The notes below the pieces were generated by a model, which saw only the letters and a list, made by a program, of their open reading frames with translations, had not been told where the DNA came from and made no database searches. A stretch of DNA of 64,000 nt from Spirodela intermedia (taxonomy: Eukaryota > Streptophyta > Magnoliopsida > Alismatales > Araceae): positions 4,863,037 to 4,927,036 of the forward strand of contig LR746274.1 in assembly GCA_902729315.2 (NCBI GenBank), written 5' to 3'. The stretch's first letter is position 1, and the number at the start of each line of letters is the position of its first letter. Positions 1 through 14,094 of this stretch are shown here, piece after piece. The translations under genes were made by a program, and so were the position numbers.

Positions 1-2066
1 TAGTTGTGAAAATAAGTGGCACCTTGCATTTGTTCATTTGTTTGCTATGCACGGTCATGAATGTTAAATGAGAAATTATCATTAAGTTTACCATTACAAT
101 CAAATGGCTTACATTAGATAATATGATATCATGGGATCCAATGGTCCACGAAGTTCATTGATTTGTGAGGCAGTTTGCAGATGCCAATGCTGTTTGCTAT
201 CTATGTTATCGGCTGCAAACACCAAACGTTAATCAATAATCTTTCTTTGTGATGGATGACGCTTGAAATAAGCTGTAATTAATAGGGCCGGGCCTCGATT
301 CAGAAAGATAAAGGTACAGAGGTAACTAATTCCCCATCTCATTTGGGGCGGAAAACGAATCGACATCTTGATGTGATACAGCCCTTTCCTTTTTTGTTGG
401 GAAAGAACGGCTTCTTTAGTTTTTTTATATTCGTGCCTGGATTTCACTTTTGGAGATTGCCTAATGTAGATATTTACGTGTGTGATGTTATTATTCGGAA
501 GGATTTACTCAATTCTTCTTGTTTTCACTTGTTCAAATGCTTTCTATTTGTCACTGTAATAACATATATAAGTTATGATTAAATTGAAAATTATCGCTTA
601 CTTTTGTGACTAATGCGTAGTGCCAAACTTATTAACCTGCAGATAGACATTTATATACTGCTTGCTTGCATTAAAAGCTTTTCTATAAACCCTTGCTCGA
701 GAAAATCAGATGCAGTGGAACCATAAATGATATTTAGGAAATGGATCAGTGCCTATGATCAAATTGAGTTGTATAAGTCAAGCATAGAAGTTGAAGTCTT
801 TCATTTGTGAAATATCTGTTACACCTTTCATGCATGTCAGTACTTGGCGAGGAATTTTGCTACCTTAGGACCGTTATAATTATGGCCACCGTTCAAAGGT
901 TTTGGTTGACCTTCCTTGACCTTCCAGCACCGGGCTGATGTCAGCCTCCATACATTATCTTCCGACTTTGCTGAGACCTGTGTTTTGGGTAAACCGTCGC
1001 TAGGGCCTGTTCACTGTGGCTCCCTTCTCCTGAAGTTACAGGGGCTATTTTTCCGAGTTACCTAGGGACAATTGTCTAATTGAATTCACCCCTAAGTCTT
1101 AGCTTCATGACTCATCCCAATGGGTATGCCAAACTAGGGGCATCCTAATCAGATTGAATGGGATGACCGTGTTCAAATCTGTAAAATGGTAGCTTGTATG
1201 CCCAGTGGTTTATCCAAAATATTTGCGATATAACTATGAAGGCGTTTTCACACAGGAGTCACTGGACATTTGAGTTTTATTGTAAGATCGTTTTTGGTCG
1301 GGTGTAAAGTGGCTAGTGGAGGTTAGATCAATCTGTCTGGGATTCTGGAAAATGCTGGGACATACTGCTGCCAAATTCTCGCCTATCAACCAAAAAAGAA
1401 GTGGTTTGATGAGAAATTCATGAAGCCGATTGGCATAATGGCAAATACGCTACCTCTCACTGAGTTAGAACTTTTCAGGAAAAGTGGGCTCCCAACAGGT
1501 TAAAAACGGTCAAAGGGTTTTAAGCTTCATTCTAAATGAAACTTGGGGCTAAGACATCAAAGATCTTGATCTATCGACTTGGATGATCTCGAGTCAGATA
1601 AGAGTTCATTTTGTGCCTGATTTGGACCTTTTCAAACTTATATTCCAATGATGGATTTTTTGGTTGTCTACTTAATTTTTAGTATGCCTGTTCTAATTGT
1701 CGTTATAACCTAAGGTTATTTTTCACGAAGAAGTCTGCAAATTATCCAAAACAGATAAAAGAGCTGAATTTCAAAACTTAATGTTAGTTCCATAGTTTGT
1801 GTACAATCAATTAGATGCCTGAGCTGATTAGGTGAGAAGGGGAGGTAAAAGTGGCTAGCTTCAGCAGACCTTAACTCGTTACCTTGTTGAGCAAGATGAC
1901 TGCTTCTGTTTACAAAATGAGAATTGCTCGAAAAAGTTTTCTAGCATCTTTTAAAGCATTAGACTAAGATATTATCAGTTTGAGATAGTTCTGACGTCTT
2001 TTATTTCTATTCAGTTTAACTTCGTCGTCATAAATCTACTGACTTGGTTCTTTTATCATATTATAG
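1..2066. other. Probable intron or upstream DNA of the ATAD2-like gene
   Basis: No coding exon was recognised here. The next exon (from 2067) begins in phase 0, in the middle of the N-terminal basic region of a plant ATAD2-like protein, so this stretch is most likely a long intron and the first exon lies upstream of the window. The N-terminal residues known for the Arabidopsis homologue were looked for and not seen. Sequence is AT-rich with scattered stop codons in all frames. Confidence 0.5.
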
Positions 2067-5000
2067 CCCGCAGAAACAAACCTTCGCCGTTCTACCAGGA
2101 AGAGGAAAATTTCTATCAACCTAGAAGACTATGAGACAGACAGTTCTGGTTCTGAGGATGATGACTTAATGGTGAGATTTTGTACTCTCCCATGTATGGA
2201 ATGTTTTTGGAGGTTAGTTTTTGGCTTGAAATTTCAGGAGCTTGAAATGTGGAAAACGTTGTAGATGTTGTGTAAATTTCAAAAAATTAGTGGTACCACT
2301 TTTTTTTTGTGCAGAGGCCAAGTTACCGTTCTTCAAAGAACAAAATTGATAACAGTGTGAGCCAAGATGAGTTCTCATCCCCAAGGAGTAGAAAGACCCC
2401 AAATGCTAATTCTCGTCCACGCCGTGAAGGATTACGTCCTCGAAGATCATCTGGAGGAGCAAGGGTACAACCGTTTCAGGAATCGGAAGATGACCATGAT
2501 TCTTCAGAAGAGCAGGTTGGGCAAGATGATTCTGAGAACGGAAATGACATTGAGGGGGATGGTGGTGATGAGGCAGAAGGTGAAGATGGGGACGAAGTGG
2601 AAGATGGGGATGATGAAGATGGTGAAGATGGTGAAGAAGAACAGGAAGGAAGGCGGCGATATGACCTACGGAATCGTGCAGAGGTTCGCAGATTTTCATC
2701 AGAAAATGATGGAAGACAGAGACCACGATCCCCTCGTAGAGTCCTTCATCAGGGAATGGGTTCTAAAAGTAATAGGGATATGAGAAAGGGTGGTCGAGGT
2801 CTCAAGAAGCACCGAATCACACAAGCTGAAGATTCTGATGATTCTCTCCTTGTTGATGAGCTTGAACAAGGTCCTGCTATCCCGTGGGTGCGAGGAAATA
2901 GAAATGGAGCACCATGGCTTTTTGGAGGATTGGATATGCATGGTACGACATCCTTTGGTTTGAATACCGCAGCATCTGGATGGGGTCATCAAGGTGATGG
3001 CTATTCATCATTGAGTATGGGAGTTCAAACTGCTGGACCGAGTTCAAAAGGAGGAGCAGATATTCAGCCCTTGCAGGTAGATGAGAATGTTACTTTTGAC
3101 GATATTGGGGGGTTGTCAGAGTACATCAATGCTTTAAAAGAGATGGTATTTTTCCCCTTGCTTTATCCAGATTTCTTTGCAAATTATCACATTACCCCTC
3201 CTAGGGGTGTATTATTGTGTGGTCCCCCTGGGACTGGTAAGACATTAATAGCTAGAGCATTGGCTTGTGCTGCTTCAAAAGCTGGTCAAAAGGTCAGTTT
3301 TTATATGCGCAAGGGAGCTGATGTTCTTAGCAAATGGGTTGGTGAAGCTGAAAGACAACTTAAATTGCTGTTTGAAGAAGCTCAGAGAAATCAGCCTTCC
3401 ATAATATTTTTTGATGAGATCGATGGTCTTGCTCCTGTTAGATCTAGTAAACAAGAGCAGATTCACAATTCCATAGTGTCCACCTTGCTTGCCCTGATGG
3501 ATGGCCTTGATTCCAGGGGACAGGTTGTTTTGATTGGGGCAACCAATAGGATTGATGCTATCGATGGAGCCTTGAGGCGACCTGGTCGGTTTGATCGTGA
3601 ATTTAATTTCCCCTTACCTGGTTGTGAAGCACGTGCTGAGATATTAGAAATCCACACGAGAAAATGGAGGGAGCCTCCTACAAAAGAGCTGAAGATGGAG
3701 CTTGCAGCTAGCTGTGTGGGATACTGTGGAGCTGATCTCAAAGCTTTATGTACAGAAGCTGCAATAAGAGCTTTCCGTGAAAAGTATCCACAAGTGTACA
3801 CGAGTGATGACAAATTTTTGATAGATGTTGATTCCATTAAGGTGGAAAAATATCATTTTTTGGAGGCCATGTCTACCATTACTCCAGCTGCTCATAGAGG
3901 ATCCGCCGTGCACTCAAGACCCCTATCTCCTGTTGTTGCTCCTTGCTTACGGAGACATCTGGAAAAAATTATGGGACGTCTGTCTGAAACATTTCTTTCT
4001 GCTTCGGGTTTGGATCTTAACAAGTTGCATATGTTTTCTTATTGCTCTTCTGTCCCTCTGGTATATCGGCCTCGACTCCTGATATGTGGTGACGAGAGTG
4101 TTGGCCTGGTAATTATTGTGAACATGCAAAGTTTGATAAGGTATTAAGTGAATCACGGCTAAAAGTTACTTACTGTTTTAGTGTAACAGGACCATGTTGG
4201 GCCTGCTGTCTTGCACGAATTGGAAAAATTTCCTGTTCACTCTCTTGGGCTTCCATCTCTTCTATCTGATCCAAGTGCAAAGACCCCAGAGGAGGCTTTG
4301 GTTCATATATTTGGTGAAGCAAGGAGAACTACTCCTTCAATACTTTTCTTACCTCAATACCAGTTGTGGTGGGATACTGTGAGTACAGTTTAGCTATGCA
4401 CATCTTTTCCATGTACTATATATTTGTTAAAGTATAATATTCTTTCGGTTTTCCACTATGTTTCAGGCTCATGACCAGCTCAAGGCTGTCTTGTTGACCC
4501 TTCTGGAAGAACTACCATCCAACTCTACCATTTTGCTGCTTGGAACATGTGCAGTTCCATTTGGCGAACTAGATGAGGATTCTGCTTCAGTTTTTGGTCA
4601 ACATAATGTGTATGTTTACCCAACATGTTTCTTCATCTTGACATAAATCCATGAAGCTCTGTAGATTCATTATTCTCTATCAGTATTAATCAAACGTAGC
4701 TAATGTACCTTAGTTATTCTTTTGTTGGTGGTCTCCTTTTGCTGTTTTGGGATTATTGCATTTTCCGGAGTTATTTGTTTCCTATTTTGATCACGTGTGA
4801 TGAGCTTGTAATAAACATCATGATTTGATTTTCGTCGTGTGCTCGTATGAAACATGCTTGTGGTTATTATGATTTACATCATGATAGAAATGCAAATGGA
4901 AGAAACTGGAAGTCGGAGGTTTTTTGTTGTTTCCTTTAGAGGGTGGAAGGAGTGAATGTACCAAGTAGAGAACGGCAAAGCATCAGTAGCTGCTGGAAAA

Positions 5001-8000
5001 CATTGTGAGTGTTGGTTCTTCCATTATTTTCTTCTTCAGACAACCTGTCTCCACTACGGCTGCTGCCAGATTTATTATACCTTTTCTCACATCGGATGTG
5101 GAATTCTTTTCTTGTTCCCTTGGTTTTCTCCTATGTTCTTTTTCATGCTCCGTTTCCTCTGCCCGTCCTTCCTCCTGTTCATCCATTTTACCATGTACCC
5201 ACATTCAAATTCTCGTCAATGTACCTGTTGTCTTGGAACAACAGGATAAAACGCACTTGTGTACATGATTCTCTCTGTAGTATCTTTCTTGGCCACATGT
5301 GCAACTCACACTTTGCTATATTACAATAGTGGCTGCTGATGGGCATGAAATATTGGGTGTACACAGCTTGGTGTAATTGAAGGGAAGTCACTGCTTGCAG
5401 CTGTCAGTAACTGGCATCACTGACGGTTGATGACTAAGCTGTATTCTCTAGTGCTTCTTTGCTATCTCCACTGTACTGAGCTTTCTTTTTGGTTCATCCA
5501 ATTGGAAAATCTTACCCATTTTCACCCTCTTTTTCCTTCATTGGCCTGACGGCGGACACTAGTGGCTATAGAATAATAGGTTGTTTCTTCATTCTGCTGC
5601 TAAACATTTTGATGATTCGCATTTCTCATTTGCCAGTAATTCTTTTGTTTAGCTTATCTGTTGGCATGTTCTGAAACTTTCTGAAAATAAATAATCTTAT
5701 AATGGCAATGGTGATATTAGAGTGTTAAGGCAGAAGTGAAATGAAGACCAAAAGCCAGGGAACTGGTGATGAAAGAGGTGGGTAAGAATTAAATTTTTTG
5801 CTAAGATAAGATTTTGAAACTACTTGCTTCGAAAATTATGAGAAACGACTTTAGCCGCGAATTTTTAGTTTTTGGGAATTAACGTTCATGATTGATGGTT
5901 TATTGGTTCGAATAATTGGTCAGTTCCTAGCTTCATATTTGATCGTTTATTCTGAATGTCAGAGTCAGATTTCAAGAAAAGAATACAATCATAACAAAGT
6001 TCAACGAGGAAATATATAAAAGGGGCAGCAGAGTTTCACCATTATGGGGAATTAATTTTATCCCGGACTATCGTTTACAATCTTGGATTCTGTGTTATCT
6101 AAATAAGGTGCTTTATCTAACCTATGAAGGATTGAAGAGCTAATGGGATACATTTTTAGAAAGGGTTTGATAAGGGAAGGGTAGATAATGGAAATGGGAA
6201 CCAAGGTTTTTGAAGCCTGAAAATTTTTAAGAATATGATTTTGGCTAAACTTTATCATCTGTTTTCCACGTTTGGACAAATGCTGTCAGATAACTAGATT
6301 TCAGGCTGATGTTGACATATTTCAGATGGATAAGGGAACTTCTTCGTATTCTTGGAAGGTGTTGCCGTGTTCAGAAAGCATTTCCGTTAGAGGTTCCTTC
6401 AAAGTTTTCTCAGTATCCTTTGGCAAAGGCAAATATATTCAAACGATGAATGAGATTCTGGAATCAGTTGACGCAGTTAACTTAGAAGTAGCCCCATGAA
6501 TGCTGTTACTTCTGAGTTTGTTGACCTCAATTTTTTTTTTTGCATGGCTGATCGTTCTAGGTGATTTTGGCGTGAAATGATTGTGAAGATGGTCTTAAAA
6601 TGGAAACTTTACTGAGATATCTTTTCTAGAAAGATATAAAGATAAAGTTTCTTACTGAATAAAGAAAAATATAGAGTAGATAAAAGATAATTCCTGCCAA
6701 AATTAGGCTTTGGTGTGGAGACATTCTTGCTAGTGTCTACATATGTGCAAGAGAATAAGCAACTTTGAAATGAATATCAGAGCGCACTGTAAAGTCTGAA
6801 GAAGGAAGAAGAATACCGTGAACCACCTTTATGTGAGTCAGTGGGCATAATTGTACTGCCCTGGAAATGTTTATGCAAAGCTATTGTTCTTTGGTGGTCT
6901 ATGGTAGATGGAACTCTCATATGTTTGGGCGAGTACAGACTCTTATTCAAGAATGGCTTCTTGAAGAAGTTGCTTCTGGCAGTGCTATCTGGAGTATGTG
7001 ACCGGGAAGTAGGAGAAAATTCTAAAACTATAGGATTGAGATGTCAATAGAGTTTTGTTTTATGAAAATTCTATCTAGCAGTAATGAGTTCTTCAGGAAG
7101 CCTGACTGTTCCTCTAACAGTGCTTTGAGTGGCTTGATAAGATGATGAGTTTGGTATGGTTATGGTGTTTTCTGTAATGTAATGTTATTTTGAGTGTGTT
7201 TTCCTGTCTTTATTCTCAGTGCTTTTGTTATTTTGAGAACCTTGAAGGAGATGAATGGTCGTAGCCTATCGTCTGTAGGGAAAAAGGAGAGCTCGGATTC
7301 AATCAGGCATACATACAATCTGTTATGGACTACATTACATGCATGTAGAACACTTTTCTTGTCACTGTATGGTAGTAACCAATTAATTGGCTACTTTGAT
7401 TCTTTTGTATCAACTACTCTAAAAAAGAAGATGTAATGTTGTTGGGATGCTGATGGACGAACATTTGAGGGACCTTTGTTGAGTATATCCCTCACTCGCA
7501 TTTCTTTTTCATGCATAAAATAAAAAATGCTTGCTCATTGTTTTTAATCGTTTTTATAAAATGAACAATATTGAGCATTAGGGCTAGTTCACCTTTGGGT
7601 GTACTTTTATCTGTCATAGATAAGGGTTCATTTCCTTAAGAATGTACTTTTTATTCAATTACGCAGTCATACTTTAAATGCCATGGATGGTGGTAAATGT
7701 TTTGTTCCACAAAATGAAATTCTTTTCCAGGTATCAAGTGGACAATCCAAACATGGATGACAGGTGTCAGTTTGTGGAGCAATTGATTGAAGTCGTACTC
7801 TCTATTTCACCAGAAGATTCAGCTAGCCAATCTAATGAGCCAAATTCTCTTCCAGACCTTCCTAAGGTCCCAAAGGAAGTGAGTGGTCCAAAGGCATCAG
7901 AGTTGAGGGCCAAGGCAGAAGCTGAGCAACATGCACTTCGCAGACTGCGGATGTGTCTTCGGGATGTTTGCAATCGGTAATATAGGTTTCCCTTTGAACC

Positions 8001-10426
8001 AAACTTTTCAAGCTATTTCATTGTCAAAATTCAATACAAACTCAAATAGGGTGGGAAAGGTAACAAAGAAAATCTCTGTATTTACTCGTTCCAAGATGCA
8101 GTTATACAAATAGGTCTAAATTATATTGTCTCCAAATTGCTGAAGCCTATTCCAAATATGCTGGGTTCTGGGGAATGTATTCAAATATTCTAGTAGAGAG
8201 TGAAATCATTCCGTTATCCATCAACTACTTATCCTGACGCAACTGTACCTAAGTTAGCTATCTTTTCAGGTAATGTATTTGTCCTCAGTGTACACAGTCA
8301 TCTGACCTTACTAACTTCATAATCTTTGTATGTACCTTATGAAAAATAGCTTGTGGAACACTGATGAATGAATCTGGTTATATCATTTATTCCCAAAGGA
8401 AAATCTATGCTGTAAATTTTTGGGACCAGGTTTCATCCTTTGCTTTGGCTTCCCTATAAAAGGGTAAGTGAAAGCTAAAAGGACGGTTGTCTGATTCTTT
8501 TTCCTAAACATTGTTGTTCGATTTTTGTGTTTTTCAGGATGCTATATGATAAACGGTTTACTGTGTTCCACTATCCAGTAACAGACGAGGATGCACCTAA
8601 CTATCATTCAATCATTCAGACACCCATGGATATTGCTACTATCTTGCAGCGTGTGGACTGTGGGCAGTATCTTAGTCGTGCATCATTCCTTCAAGATGTT
8701 GATCTCATTGTTGCTAATGCCAAGGTATCCCTTTAACCAACAAAAAGTGCTTTGTCCTTGCATGTACTCCTGCTCTGTCCTGTGGAATCTGTATGCCTGG
8801 TTTTAGTTGCAGCAGAAACCGATGCTTCTGCTGAGAATGGGCTTTCCATTCTTGACATCCTTATGTAAAGAATTCGTTAAAATATTTGTCAAGAAATTTT
8901 TCTGTCGGCATCTAGGAAAAAAATTATATGCTGTCGTTTGAAGAATGATAATAATTGTACAAGATTGGTCATAGTAGAATTATGCATGCCGTCAGTTGAC
9001 TTTTTTCTAGCAACAGAGACATGGTGATGATAAACACGAGAGAAAGTGGTACTATCAATACGTGAACAACTTCTGGTACGAGTAAGCAAAAGTTGTTTAG
9101 GTCATGGACTTGAATTACCCAATATTTACTCTCTTAGTTCATACTACGCATTTTTTATTCTCAAAAACAAAGGAAAGAATTTTGAGAAATGGATCAAGCT
9201 TTTTTTTTTTTCACCATTTTCTTCATGTTTATATTCTATAATGGAACTGTTTCCCTGTTTGACGTTTGATCACCGGCGTGCGTGCTAATTTAGTTTGGCA
9301 CATTTGGGGAGTGCACATATTGTTTGGCTTTAATCTCTGCCTCTCTTTCTCGTAGAAACGACGAGGCTTTTCTATGTCTATTTCTGTGTTACTTCTTTGA
9401 AATGAATGTAGTGGTGTCCTATCTGTCTCCGACGAAATTTAAATTCAGAAGAAGGTTGATTAACTGCGTACATTGCAGGCATATAACGGAGATGATTACA
9501 ATGGAGCGAGAATTGTGAGCAGAGCCTATGAACTTCGAGATGCAGTAATGTTCCCATCACTTTTGTCCTCATTGAGATTTGCTTTATATTTTCTTTCTAT
9601 CTTCTGTTAACTTTGGAATCTATATTTGGTTTTTAGGTGCAAGGGATGTTGTCACAAATGGATCCGGCATTGGTCACATTTTGTGACAAGATTGAAGAAC
9701 AAGGTGGTCCAGTGCCCGTGCCTGATGATGTTGGGGGCTTTGGCCTTTCATCCGAACCTGTTGTTCAACTGGCTGCTGTGACTAGAACGAGTGCTAGGTT
9801 GCGTAATGTTCAACCAGAGTTGAACTTATCCCAGAGTTATGAAGCTTTGAGGCGGGCAAAGAAAAGTGCGGAGAATGAGCAAGAAGGTATATCTCCCATC
9901 TCATTGGCTATATGTTTAAGAATACATGAGCAAGAAGGGAGATATAATACCTTCTTGCTCAATAAATAATGCATATATGTTTGTTCTTACTATAATTAAT
10001 AACTCGTAAGTTAATCCAGGCCAATTTTCAGAAGAACCAGGGACCGCAGGATCCATAGATTTGTCAAAGCCTGTTGGTCCTTCCCAGGCAGGGGAGGAAC
10101 CGGACTTGGGTTCTCCTGAGAAACCTGGGAATCCACAGCCAGCTGAGGCCCCCAAACCGTCCGAAGCCTCACCGCCTCCCAGGACCAGTGCTCTCCGGGA
10201 CGTTTTAATGGAGGATACAACAGATATTTCTGAGCAGGTTAACTCTCTGAAGAAGCACATGCTGGAGCAGATCAAGGACTACGGAGTGCCTCAGTTTGAG
10301 AAGCTGTATGCTCGTGTTCTCAAAGGGGTATTTTCTGTCAGAAGCCACGGAGCAGGGGAAGAAGATCCCAGATCGTCAGTGTTGAGGTATCTGAGAGAGT
10401 TTGCCGACGACTCTGACAACTTCTGA
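2067..10426 (+). CDS. Bromodomain AAA ATPase, ATAD2/CDC48-related (5' end missing)
   Basis: Chromatin-associated AAA ATPase with a bromodomain, of the plant At1g05910 / ATAD2 type; the family binds acetylated histones and acts on nucleosomes. Proposed exons: 2067-2171, 2315-4108, 4190-4378, 4467-4609, 7731-7976, 8538-8724, 9479-9544, 9637-9886, 10020-10426. Junctions are GT-AG and all phases agree, giving 1128 residues to a TGA at 10424. A basic patch (RRSTRKRK) and a long Asp/Glu-rich stretch come first. AAA domain 1 has Walker A GPPGTGKT (about residue 338), Walker B IIFFDEID, sensor ATNR and arginine finger RRPGRFDRE. AAA domain 2 lacks Walker residues, as is usual in ATAD2 proteins. The bromodomain runs from MLYDKRF to QMDPAL and keeps the acetyl-lysine Asn in AKAYNGDD. 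The protein ends in a proline-rich linker and a helical tail. The first exon or exons are missing from the window, so the gene is partial. Confidence 0.93.
4610..7730 (+). other. Long intron (3.1 kb) of the ATAD2-like gene
   Basis: Lies between donor GT at 4610 and acceptor AG before 7731. The donor two bases further than the first possible one was chosen because it keeps phase and gives the conserved Val-Tyr at the junction. Short open frames inside (for example around 6272 and 6841) show no domain and no splice logic. No transposon ends were recognised. Confidence 0.75.
9877..9960. repeat. Short hairpin spanning an exon donor site
   Basis: An 11-bp word, GAGCAAGAAGG, covers the end of exon 8 and the first base of its intron (9877-9887). 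It recurs directly at 9928-9938 and inverted at 9950-9960. The first copy extended through 9897 pairs with 9937-9960 apart from a small bulge, so the pre-mRNA could fold the 5' splice site into a stem. Confidence 0.75.
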
Positions 10427-11304
10427 TTTATTCTTTAGAATTCATGAAAAATTTTGGTTCCTCAAAAAAGGAAGAAAAATCTACTACGATGTAATCCTCC
10501 CCCCCCTTCCCTAGAACCACCAGCTCTGTTTTTCTTCTTCTTCCTTTTTTTTTTGGCAGCTGCTAGTTAGTAGTTCCATTCGATTAAGGTAGTAGGTCAT
10601 ATGCATACTCTCTCTTTACCACATTTGTATATGCAGAAGAAATTATTGCGCAAGGAACCTCTGTGCTTGCCGCCTCTCTGATTCATGTATAAAATTTGGG
10701 ATTGCAAGATTAGTCCGACCCCGAGACCACTGAAGCCAAGAAGGTTTGATGAGGTGAGGAACTTGTGATCATAGACGAGGCTAACCTTCTTGTTTCCTTG
10801 TTTGCAGCAGCGTGGAAAGGGCATATGATTCATTCATGTCTTGGATGATTATTAATCAAGGGTATTTATTTTATTCTTCATGTCCAATATAAGAACGGAT
10901 GTACTAGGCATAATTATCCCAATATTTTAATTTATTTAGACGTTAATTTTTTATGAGCACATAAATATCCCGATATTTAGGGACCATTTTTCTCCTAAAA
11001 AAGGGGGAATAATAAATTCATTTAAAATCGTGCTTATTCGAATAAAAGTCAACGATCGTTTTGTTAGTCGTCGTAAGAAAGGCCCGAGGAAGAGGGCAGT
11101 GTGTGACCGATCCGTAGAAGGCCGTCATCGAGGCCGGGTCATCGCAGAGAAGGCGGTGCAGTCTCAGGCAGCTCTGCGTGGTGGGGAATTCTTAGAGGGT
11201 GCCCGGGGGAGGGGGGGGTTTCATCTTTTGAGGCGGCTTGGGATTCAGAAAGAGTCTGTGCTTGTGCGGAGCAGGGGGTGGTCGCAGGGAGCCAGGGCAG
11301 CGGC
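10427..11304. other. Intergenic region between ATAD2-like gene and APH1
   Basis: Holds the 3' UTR of the ATAD2-like gene and the promoter and 5' UTR of APH1. It changes from AT-rich to GC-rich at about 11070, which fits the start of the APH1 leader. No separate gene was seen. Confidence 0.5.
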
Positions 11305-14058
11305 ATGACCGTGGCAGCGGGTCTGGGGTACGCCCTCGTGGCGCTCGGCCCCGCCCTCTCTCTCTTTGTCGCTGTGATCGCCAAGAAACCCTTCTTAATC
11401 CTCACCGTGCTCTCCAGGTTCAGACCTTGCTCCTCGCGAATTCCGTACTTGTTGTCTTTCTAGGGCTTTCTCTCGTGCCGTCTAAATTCTCAGCGATGAA
11501 TTGTCGGCATTGGGAGCCGCTGTATTTATTCTACGCTTTCAAAAAAAAAAAATCTAGATCGCTGATCGGGACGAAAATATTGACGATTTCTGGATGCTTG
11601 ATCGATGCAGTACATTATTTTGGCTGATGAGTTTGATAGTCCTTTCGGGAGCGTGGAGAGTTTTTCTGCCTCTGCGATCAACTGCGTGGTGGCCGTATGG
11701 AATTCTCTTACTCACGTCTGTGGCCCTGCAAGAAGGGATGCGAATCTTGTTTTGGAGCCTTTACAGGTATGGTGTTTACCTAAAAATGACCTTTCTGCTT
11801 CTTTTTATTCATCATATTTGTTCATCATTCCCTTCGATTTGTCGTCCCTCACTCTTTAAACCGGAGAGCCCATATCACACTCTCTCCTACGACTCATAAT
11901 CACGGTTGCCATCCCTTCGTATATTGAACTCAGTGGACATAACTACTCCACAGGATACACTTTCGTGTCTCTAATCTTGCCAACTATTTTGTAGGAGGTT
12001 GGAAGATATGTTGAACGCTTTTGCGGATAGAATGTCAAGACCTCATCTTTTTTTGACAGATAAGATGCAGATCGCCCTTGGTGAGCCACTGAAAATTGGT
12101 TTTTGTCCCTCTATTGATGTGAATTTCGTTGGTATATTCCCATCAAATGCATTTTCTTTTGTCTATTCATTTGTTCATTTCGATCAACTTGCCATTTGAT
12201 GCCATCAAAGGAAATCCACGATTATAGCAATGTGAAATACTGAAGATGGGTCCATAAACTGGTACTTAATTTACCTTTGTAAATCTGAATGTGTGATTTA
12301 CGCGAATGCCCTATTTAAAGATATGGCTTGATGTTCAAGATGTACCCTCATATTTTTCACAGGTTTTAAAACCAGAGCCGCATTCTTAAGGGCATAATTT
12401 TGGGGATTTAATGTTAGATCTTCTTTTTTTGGCCTAGATTCTCAATCCTCTGGGAGGTTTAATGTTAATGCATGAAATAATGTTCACATGGAGATCAAAG
12501 AAAATAAAGGAAAATGCACCGTATGGAATCAAAATCAGGATGACGGATGACTGATTGAGCTTAAAAATAGTGATGGATTGAAATAGGATCATGTCCATCT
12601 CCGTGCCATTGCATATGATGTCTTGTGAATGCGTGCTTACTACTGATTCTTAGGCAAATATCTACGGTCCCTATGAGTTTGTCTCAAATAGTAAATATAA
12701 TTCTTCGAACCTGGCGTACAGATCACTGCATGTGCTGTCCTTAGCCATTTTATTCCAGGTGGATTCATTTCCTCTCCTTCCTGTTCTTTGTAATCACATA
12801 GTTATGTCAGACTTCCTCTTTATGCTAAGAGTTGTCTGTCAGAATAACTAGTTGGCTAGACTCGTCGTTGTTGATGATGGATTTAATGGCAAGTTCTAAC
12901 CGTTTACATCTCAGAAAGGAATATCTCTCGTAATGCTGCTTGTTTCCATGGATGAAATGATGAGAATCCTGAGGTCCTGGTATAGGGTGAACTTATCAGT
13001 GCCACTTGTATTTTCCTTTTGGCTTGCAGCTGGTGGGTTAGGGCACGGTGTGGCGCATTCTGTCTTTTTCTGTCTCAGCCTCTTGACCCCAGCATTTGGT
13101 CCAGCAACATATTATGCAGACAGGTGCTCACATATGCCATTTTTCCTGGTCTCAGGTGAGGTTTCGACCGTCTTCACGGGCTCATCGTACTCTCTAATAA
13201 TTATGAGTGAAAAAAGAGTCTGAAATAAAATTCCTGTTCATTTCAAATCAAAACTTCACTATGGCCAACCAAGTAAGCTTAAAATCATCACAGCATTTGA
13301 GATTTTTAACTTTTCCTTCTAACTTATGCTTGCCTTTGCTTCTGGTCAGAACACATAATTATGGTGTCACGACCTTAATTTATTATCAATTAACTGGATG
13401 AACTAAGTTAGAGACTCAAGCTCTGCTCATCACTTTCGAATTGTGGCGAATGCACTCTGGTAGTCATATTTCTGAAAGTGGTAACTATGATCTGATGTTG
13501 ATACCATAAGTTGAAGGGCACCTTATTGTGGTACATCGCTGCTTTCATTTGCGAATTCCTGTGATTGAAAGGGGCTTCATCTGTTCATTTATTTACATGG
13601 CGTAGTTTCGTTCTTCCTAGATCAGCATCACATTGTTATAGATTGTTGCGGACATATTTCAGATCTTAATGGAATTGATGTTCTTGTTGCAGCCCTCATT
13701 TCCCTTTGCTTTGCGTTGATCCATACCTTTTCTATGGTCATTGCTTTCAACGGGTATGCAGAAGGGAGGAAAACGGACCAGGTGCTGGTCCCTTCTGTTC
13801 ACTTGGTCGCCTCTATGCTGGTGAGTATAGGCACAAAATGCGGATAACATACTGTCATTTGTGATCTTTCATTAGACTCTCATCACCCGACGACCTCAAA
13901 GTCCTCTAGAACGCATTTTCCTATATAGAATAGTGCAAAGAGGGCCTCTCAATGTGGTTGGCATGCTAATCTGCGCTATCTGCTTTGAGGAGGCCTTGGC
14001 ACAGGGATTTCTCTCACTCATGGTAGATATCTCATTGACACTGTAGTCCTTCAGTAGT

Positions 14059-14094
<36 letters not shown>

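Noticed and set aside
6272-6499. 75-residue frame in the large ATAD2-like intron, and another at 6841-7050
   Set aside because: No recognised domain, no start context and no matching splice sites.
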